A stretch of 64,000 nt of DNA from Liolophura sinensis (Eukaryota > Mollusca > Polyplacophora > Chitonida > Chitonidae), in assembly GCF_032854445.1 (NCBI RefSeq), contig NC_088305.1, forward strand, positions 20,934,955 to 20,998,954. Direction: 5' to 3'. Of this stretch, positions 22,701-31,700 are shown piece after piece. A program made the position numbers and the translations under genes. Numbering within the stretch: position 1 is the first letter of the stretch; every line of letters starts with the position of its first letter. Under the pieces are notes generated by a model. It saw only the letters and a list, made by a program, of their open reading frames with translations. It did not search any database and was not told where the DNA came from.

Positions 22701-25700
22701 TTTGATCGATCAGTTATCGTGTTTGACCGATCAGTTATCGTCTTTGACCGATGGGCTATCGTGTTTGACCGATGAGTTACCGTCTTTGACCGATGAGCTA
22801 TCGCGTTTGACAGATGAGCTATCGCGTTTGACCGATGAGCTATCGTGTTTGACCGATAAGCTATCGTGTTTGATCGATGGGCTACCGTCTTTGACCGATG
22901 GGTTATCGTGTTTGACCGATGGGTTCTCGTGTTTGACCGATGAGTTACCGTGTTTGACCGATGAGTTAGCGTGTTTGACCGATGGGTTATCGTGTTTGAC
23001 CGATGAGTTATCATGTTTGACCGATGAGTTATCGCGTTTGATCGATGACCTATCGTGTTTGACCGATGACCTATCGTGTTTGACTGATGAGTTACCGTGT
23101 TTGACCGAAGAGCTATCGTGTTTGGCCGATCAGTTATCGTATTTGATGAGTTATCATGTTTGACCGATGAGTTATCGCCTTTGATCGATGACCTATCGTG
23201 TTTGACCGATGACCTATCGTGTTTGACTGATCAGTTATCGTGTTTGACCGATCAGTTATCGTCTTTGTCCAATAAGTTATCGTGTTTGACCGATGAGCTA
23301 TCGTGTTTGATCGGTAACCCATCGTTGTGTTTGATCGATGAGTTATCGTCTTTGACCGTCTTTGACCGATGGGTTACCGTCTTTGACCGATGAGTTATCG
23401 TCTTTGACCGATGGGTTACTGTCTTTGACCGATGAGTTATCGTCTTTGACCGATGGGTTATCGTGTTTGACCGATGAGTTACCGTCTTTGACCGATGAGT
23501 TATCGTCTTTGACCGATGGGTTATCGCGTTTGACCGATGAGTTATCGTGTTTGACCGATGAGTTATCGTGTTTGATCGATGACCTATCGTGTTTGACCGA
23601 TCAGTTACCGTGTTTGACCGAAGAGCTATCGTGTTTGGCTGATCAGTTATCGTATTTGAATCAAGCTTTAGGTGTTTCGTTCAAAGGTCAAAACTGTTGC
23701 CGCAAGAGTGAAGCTTCAGTCAAATGCGCCAGCAAAGCCGTTCAACGGTATATGCACTACAGAAGGCTTGTTTACTCTTCTTTTAACACAGCCCGATAGG
23801 GCCAATTCCAGACGTTCTTTTTCATCCACTAGTGACCGATTCAGATAAATCTATTCTGGAATTATTATTTTTTTATATTTTTTCCTGCCAGGCCTCACGG
23901 AAAGTGCGCAAACTTCCCTATTCCTGAACAAGACTTTTTCCGGACTTTCAACAGGGACTGTATGGAATTTCCTCGCTCTTTGGAAGTGACGGACTTACAG
24001 TGCTCGGATGGTAAGTCAAACATTCCTACTGCCTCCATAGATTTTATTTCGTGTAAAAATCCTATCAGTACCAGTCAAATGTCATAGAAGATATTATCGT
24101 TTATTTCTCTGTTTTTTTTAAAGTGTCTATTGCTTATAATACAATAAAATTCATTCAGTGAATGAATCCAGCAGCAAAGACAGTGTAATAGTGTAATAAT
24201 CATAGTAATAGACAAAAGGTCACACGTAACGGGTGAAAATTCTGCCTGTTTTCCGCAGTTAAGGTTTCATTCTAACCGTCCAGATAAATGCTTACCTAGT
24301 AGCAATTTTACTCCCCCCCCCACCCACCACCAAAAATCATCATGTATGGCTATGAAAAGAAAAATAAGCAGATCACATTACAGTCATGTTTAACGGGCAG
24401 ATTAATATTAATTTAATTATAATTAATTAATTATTATAATTAATTTATTAATTATAATATTGGGGTTTTTCATTTCTTTTTGGGCTTGGGGCAAAGCTTT
24501 TGACTTAAACCTGTACGTCGAATCAAACATTCGTATACCAGCCGCCAACCAAAATAGGTCAATACCCTAAAACGACGTTTAAGATAAACCAACAAAGGAC
24601 TAGCAAAGTGTAAAACTATGAAATTATGCAAAACGGAAGCTGTCAACAGTTTTCAATGGGTTGACAAGTTGGGTCGGTGCAAATCTGTTTAAATCTCTTT
24701 AAGAATTATTTTGGTAATTATCTGACCGTGTTTCCTTGTAGCACATATGCTGATATGTTAATATGCTAATGCAGTCTCACTGAAATGCCATGCCGAAAAC
24801 ACCGGACACATTACTTGTAGCACATATGCTGATATGTTCAAATGCTAATGCAGTCTCACTGCCGCAAAACAGTACTGGTGGTATTTGATATAATGACACA
24901 GGCCAACCATTGCTGGAGTTATTCCCCTTCTTCTGATTGACGGAAAAGTCAAGTTCAATATTGTCTTTAGATCTTGCTTAAGGCATTTGGCTCGGCGCAG
25001 CCAATGAATGGTTATATGCTTTATTTGTACCGTGTACACCTGACGAATGTGTAAGTAACGGGTCTTATCCGACTTAACAGGATTCAGAATCAACACTGAT
25101 TGGCTGAACGTGGACACAGGGTTTCATCGGTTAACCCATGAAGCCTTGGCCATGCTTGAATAGATCTACCATACCTAAAATTCAGCTTGGACGAGGCATA
25201 TATAGCCTCAGAATCGGTGTCCGCTTAAGTTGGAAATACGATTCAAGACTAGCTCATTTGGGGGCCCTGGGATTTAAAATTTTGACCATTCCCTACGGGC
25301 GAATATTATCTTAAGAAAAATGTGTAATAATAAACAATGTGCAACGTGATGAATTAAAATTTGACTTTGTCTCTGGAGAATTGGTCTCTGTCCAATAAAT
25401 GCTCAATATTATTGACTGTAGGGTCACGTGAGCAGCTCAATCAGGCCTCTTCCTTCATTGACGGAGGGGCAGTGTACGGAGCCACGAAAAACAAATCTGA
25501 CAATCTCAGGCAATTCAAGGGAGGTAAGTCCATTCCGCTGTATTAGCGTAAGTATAGATGCATCAAGAGCACCTTGCATCTCTTCCAAAGGGATATTGTG
25601 ACTTAAAGCTACTGACTGCTCTGTGTTAGTCAGAGACATGAAGCCTTCCACCATGTTTCCCTTGAATATTCGTCTACCCTATGACCGACGTCGTAGGATA

Positions 25701-28700
25701 AACCAAGCAAAAAATATGGATTTGTGGTCACAAGATGCGAAGCCTCGTGAAAAACCATCCGCAACGACAAATAAGAAAACATCTTCCCATTAGACGTGCT
25801 ACCCCGTACGAAAGGTTACACATCCGCAATTCAGGCAATTGGGTCCAAAATTTTTCTCCGAACTGAAGAGTGAAGTAGCACTGAATGGGTAATACTGCCA
25901 CACACAACCCATGCACATTTACTTCTCCTCTTCACTTCAATTCACAGTCTGGTACATTGTCCATTGCTTTGTTACTTACAGGGTTGTTGATGATGTCTGT
26001 TCCCCAGCAACTGCCCATAATACCTCACGGCAACACCCAGGCTACCATGCAGGGATATGCTTTCTATGCCACAGGTTAGTTTTTTTGACCTTATTATAGC
26101 ACTAAGACAAGTAAAACTAAATGTTCAATATTTTTTTTATTATTATTATTTTTTGTTCATCATAGATTGTATCAAGTTTATAGATGGGGGAAACCGGAGT
26201 GCCCGGAGTAAACCACCAACCTTCGGCAGGTAATTAACAAACTTTCCTGTCGAAACAGCCGCAAAAGCCGAAACAGCGAGAGCTCGAATCGAACACACCG
26301 TCTTATCTTCAAGGGCTTAATGGTTGCGAGCCAGACAGGCGCCCCTTAACGCCCCCCCCCCCCTCCCCCCTCCGCACACACACACACTCTCCACCCAAAC
26401 ATCCGCCCATCCCGTCAAGTGTAACTATATGTCAAGTGGAACATTACATTAAGTGTCACTACGCCAAGTATAACTTTAATTCTGAAGCACACTTTACGCC
26501 AAGTGTAAAGTTATTAGTCCATATGCAAAGAATACGAATATCAACCCAAAAAATATATGCATCCACAAGCTTATGTTAAGCAGTGACGACCGTGTGATGA
26601 TTAGCAAATGGTTTATTTGTTTGCCCTATTGTCAGATTGTCAGATAGGGTTTTATTCTAACCGTTCACGTATGTTTTTAAAAACTTAGCTACTCACTAGC
26701 ACCATTGCTTAAAGGATGGGAGCATCTGTGACCGAAGTGGTTAGGACTCCAGCGCGGCGCATTGACCCTGGAGCCACTCACCAATGCGGTCGCTGTGAGT
26801 TTAAGTACAGCTCATGCTGGCTTCCTCTCCGGCCGCAAGTGGGAAGATCCTCAAGCAACCTGCGGATAGGTTTCCCTGGGGCCTGTTCGGTTTCCTCCCA
26901 CCATAACGCCGGTCGCCGTCGTATGTAAGTAAAATATTCCTGCGGACTGCGCAGAACACCAGTCAAATAAACAAATAAATTTTAAGACTTAGTATATGAT
27001 TTGGCCTAACATATAAAACTACAAAAAATATCAGCTTGAAAACACAGGTTTTTTAAGGTCTCAGCCGCCTCTTCAAGCCCAATTAGGCATAACAAAATGC
27101 AATATTGTACTGTATTTATTCACCATAAGTATAATTAGAAAACATGTTTACAGAATATAAAGCGTGGTGGGAATAAGGTAACAAAGGGCTTGATCTATCC
27201 CGGGGAAGTACACGTATGTAAGATGGCGCTGGTTGTAGGTGAATTATAAGTAAATAATAACAGAGTAAACGTTTTACATATTTAAGAAAAACAGAAAGGC
27301 GTGTAACGATCCAAAGAAATGCTGTGGTGCATGGCTATGAGACAGGTCAGGGGTATTTTATAGGGGTGATATATATATTTATGAGCGATTAATAAAGAAG
27401 ACTGAAGGAAAGAGAATTTTACCTGTAAAATATTCAGAGGTCTGAAGAGAGGGCCTGTGTGCTTGGGTCGATTAGATAGGGTTATTGAACCCACTGCGCG
27501 TTTTTATAACAGACTCAAGGGCCTGAGATGGAGAGGATAGGTGTTACCCCATAAAACACAAGCATAGTTCAGAAAAGGGGGAATTAAGGAGTTATAAAGT
27601 ATTAATAGAGTTGATTTGTTCATAAAGTGTTTAATGTGGTTAATTGTGCCAATGTTGCGAGATACTTTTTTGCATGTGTAACTGATATGGGATGTCCAGG
27701 AAAGTTTGCTCTTAAACATTATACCCAAAATTTAAATTCGGAAACTTAATCTATTACTGACCCATGCGTAGAAAGTTGAAGAATGTCTTAGGAGAAGAGG
27801 ATACTAGTCCAATGACCATATATTTAGTTTTGTTAATGTTTAACGATAGCCTGTTTGAAGTCATCCAGTTATGAATCTTTTCGAGTTCAGCAGACGTGGT
27901 ACTGACTGCTTCTTTTATATTTCTGTATAAGACACACACACCTGTGTCGTCGACGAATAATACATATTTCAGTACAGTGATGACGTTAATTATTCGTTGA
28001 TATAGCAAAGAAATAAGATGGGCCCAAGGATGGATCCCTGTGGGACTCCATAGTCAGCTTGGGCAAAAGAGGAAACTATGGTTTCATATTGGAGACGCTG
28101 AGTTCGGCCAGCTAAATAACTTGACAGCCACAGGAGTGGTTTGGCATGAAAGCCATGATGTTTAAGTTTAGTCAGGAGTATCTTGTGATCCACGGTATCA
28201 AATGCTTTAGATTAGTTTTAAAAAGTAACAAGACTAGTTCTAGTTTCGTTCTTTTCTCAAGCAGATACAAGAAAATAGTGTAAAAGAGCATGCTGCATGC
28301 ATGGTGGAACGATGGGCCCGGGAACCGTATTGATCAGACGATATGATATTTTGTTGAGATAATTTGTAATATTGTTTATGGCTGGGAGGACAGATATCGG
28401 TCGATAATTTTCGAGTAGGTTGGGTTCTCCTGACTTATGAATGGGTGTAATTTTAGCAATCTTTAATGAGCCCGGGACGTGACCACTTTCGAAAGACAAG
28501 TTAATGATGTGAGCTAACGGAGTAGAAATATACTCGGAAACTTAACGATTTTGGGGAATCAGTTGTCGAAGAAATGGTTGCATGTGAGACGGGAGAGAAA
28601 TTGAACGTATTCGAGATTGGCTGGCTAAGGTATTGAGAAAGGTCGCATGTATCATGAGGTATTTTTGATTTAAGGTTAGATGCCATGGCAGAAAAATAAT

Positions 28701-31700
28701 TGATTAAATGATCAGAGATATCAGTCAAGAGGATACTTGGAGTGATGTCAGAATCATGAAAGTTTAGGAAAATATCGTTGATCAAGGTTGCTGAGCTGGT
28801 TGTCACTCTGGTCGGTTTAGTTTAGCAAATTATTAATCAATTTCCACTGCTGTGCAATTTTACTTTTGGAAAGTTCAATAAACCTGACAGTTGGCATTTA
28901 ACGAACTGTTGCTCATTAACCATTAGTATTGTTGTTTCTTTATCGAATTGTTGGAGATGCAGAATTTGATCTAAGCATAATTTCGCTTCGTACAAGACCA
29001 TGGCGTTTCTAGTTGGAGACTGGTCTTATTTAGGGGGACGAAGTGAACCACAGGTCTGCTGGAAAATGCTCATGTTTAAGACTTGCACGCCACTCAAGCG
29101 GCCATACGAGAGGCATCGACTGCTTACCGTCTCCAGTAGGGGAGATTCGAGTTCAAACTCTTTTGTTGCTAAAGGTAAAAACAGCCCTACTGTTTCATGT
29201 GACTTGTGAAAAACGTAAGGCAACCTTTGTTGACATTAGTTTACCGAATCACTTGTCTCAACGTCTTTTCAGAGACCCAAATGACATCTGTTTCCTTGAA
29301 AACTTCTCAAGTTCACCAAAATGAGTTTCCTGGATTTCTCCATCGTTCATCTACTCTAAATAACTTTTTTGTGAAACTCTTTTCAAAGGCTATATAATAT
29401 ATATAACTAGTAAATTTTGATCAATCACAGTTACGATACCTAACATCTTCAACAGTTGAATGATACAGGAGGACTTTTTATATTTAGCGATTAAAAAAAT
29501 TCGAACTTCAAAGGTCCCCTATCACCCGCGAAAAATGAGCTAGTCAAGTGTAGACTTTATGATCAATGCCACTATTTATTTATTTATTTGATTTGTGTTT
29601 TTACGCCGTACTCAAGAATATTTTACTCATACGACGGCGCCAAGCATTACGGTGGGAAGAAACCGGGCAGAACGGTGGAAAACCCACGACCATCCGCAGG
29701 GTGCTGCAGGACTTCCTCACGTACGGCCGGAGATGAAGCTAGCATTAATGCCACGACGCAGGTAGCACATCCCAAGTCCCAATAACCCTCGTAATAGCCT
29801 GCTGTTGACCAACACTTGACACGACATTGGTCAGATTTCGTGGAATCTTGATGTTAAAAGTTTCAATGTATGATTCCCCACCATAAGAGGGATCTGATGA
29901 TACCAGCTTTACGGCACCTGCTCTCCACTGTAGTGCGTTCGCAATAGTGTCAACTAGCCTCCACTCCACTAAATTAAGATATGCCCTTAACTCATAGCCA
30001 GTCCTACAAAATGACCTTTAGCAAATGGCTGAAAAATGCAAAAAAGAAAAGCAACAAAAATTACTGAATTTAGTGCCAACTATAGCGAGAACTACATTCG
30101 GATCAGGAAATGATAATAGTGGTCTGTATTCATATATATCTATTCACACGGGACCCCGGTTGCCCTTTGAATATTACGTTATGTATAGAACGCTAAGTTA
30201 AAGACCTGGCCCTCGAAGTTCAAGCGTAGTGCTTTTGTCTATCAGTTCCCAATCTTATTATACTGCAGGGACAACCGGGTAAATGAGTTTATATGACTGA
30301 TAGCCATGGAGACGGTATGGGTTCGAGAACATTAACCAGATTGCAAGGATCTGGCGAGGAGGCATCGTGACTGGATGACGAAAGGCTTTTTCAGAGAGAC
30401 TAGGAGAATCATCATCGCCATGATACAGCACATCACATTCGCCGAGTATTTGCCAGCCATCCTTGGTCCTGACCTCATCCAAAAGTACGAACTGGGTCAT
30501 CTTAATGACGGACACTACACGGGCTACGATGCCACCCACAACCCGAGTCTTGCCAACTCATTCGCCACGGTAGCCATGAGATTCGGTCACAGTATGCTAA
30601 GAACGACATACAGGCTGTTGAACCTACAAAACAAAGACAATGGCAACACGCCTATCGACCTAAAAGACACGTTTTTCAGGCCGCAGACGTTCCTTCTTCA
30701 CGAAGATCCGCTAATGCGCGGCATGGCCACCCATCCCAGCAAAAAATGTGATCGTGTCCTGTCCAGCAAGCGTGATAAACAATCTGTACGAGACTGACGA
30801 AGGCACTGGTGTCGGACTTGGCGGCCAACAACGTACAGAGAGAGCGGGATCACGGACTGCCGTCGTATGAAGAGTGGAGAAGATATTTTGGATTATCTGT
30901 GCCCAGCAAGTTTGACACGTCTCCCCAAGGGTTTAATAGCCACACCCCAGACACGGTGAAGGGATTGAGCGAATTGTACAAGTAAGGCAATATATTAGTG
31001 TGTGGTAACAAAGGGGTTCGATTTCGTACTCTTTTGTCACAAAGTTAAAAGATTAGGCAACTACATGTATGGAGCTTCGACATTGCCCATTATTGTTTCA
31101 TATTGATACGGCGGTTTATTTGCTACTGTATAGTTAGTAGGAATCTCAAAATTGACATCGTTTGGATACAAAATTCCCAGGTGAAAATAGCAAGCGAACC
31201 TTGCGGAAAGTCAGCTACGACCTCACCGCTGAGTTATCTGCCGGCCGGCTGGAGGCCGACCAGGGCAGTAAGTTCTTTTTTAACTGTATTTAAAGTCGGT
31301 GCTGTGTTTTTCAGAAGCCCTTCGACCTTTGTAATTAGGTCCATTTGTTATATCTGGACGCTAATTCTTTAAGCACACACGGAAGGATCTACAGCTTGGT
31401 AAAGATGAACACAGGTAGCTAATTTACGAAGCATTGACCAAATGCCTCCGATGTAACGCAATATACACAGGCGTCACCATGCCACATGTGCACGACGTAG
31501 GGTAACGATATTAACTGTTTCAGGTTTATAGAATGTTAAATATTACCGTGTTCTTTCGGAAATTTCAGGTACCGAAACAGAAGGCGCAAAATGACCGATA
31601 GCGTATATAGCGACAGCTTTTTAAAGAAATTATAGACATTTTACTAAGCAGAGGCGCAAAATGACTAACCGAATTCATGAATAATAGTTTTATAACTTTT

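Larger units (their letters stand above)
18233..23671 (+). other. Peroxidase intron 4
   Basis: About 5.4 kb. It holds a family A SINE (18727-18900), a family B SINE (19385-19665), an unrecognised open frame (19957-20241), a 39-bp array (21479-21705) and the large 21-bp array that ends close to exon 5. No peroxidase motif was seen inside. Confidence 0.6.
26075..30268 (+). other. Peroxidase intron 8
   Basis: About 4.2 kb. It holds a degraded SINE A piece (about 26166-26290, minus), a C-rich tract (26349-26368), a family C-like stretch, a SINE A copy (26730-26985), the antisense LINE (27270-28830), a repeat shared with 5.5 kb (29270-29400) and another SINE A copy (29572-29755). Confidence 0.6.

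Noticed and set aside
31191-31271. Exon-like stretch ([20 protein letters not shown]) with AG before and GTAAG after
   Set aside because: Exons 9 and 10 already join in phase and in family order (SELYK to DARDVDLF); including it would break both.
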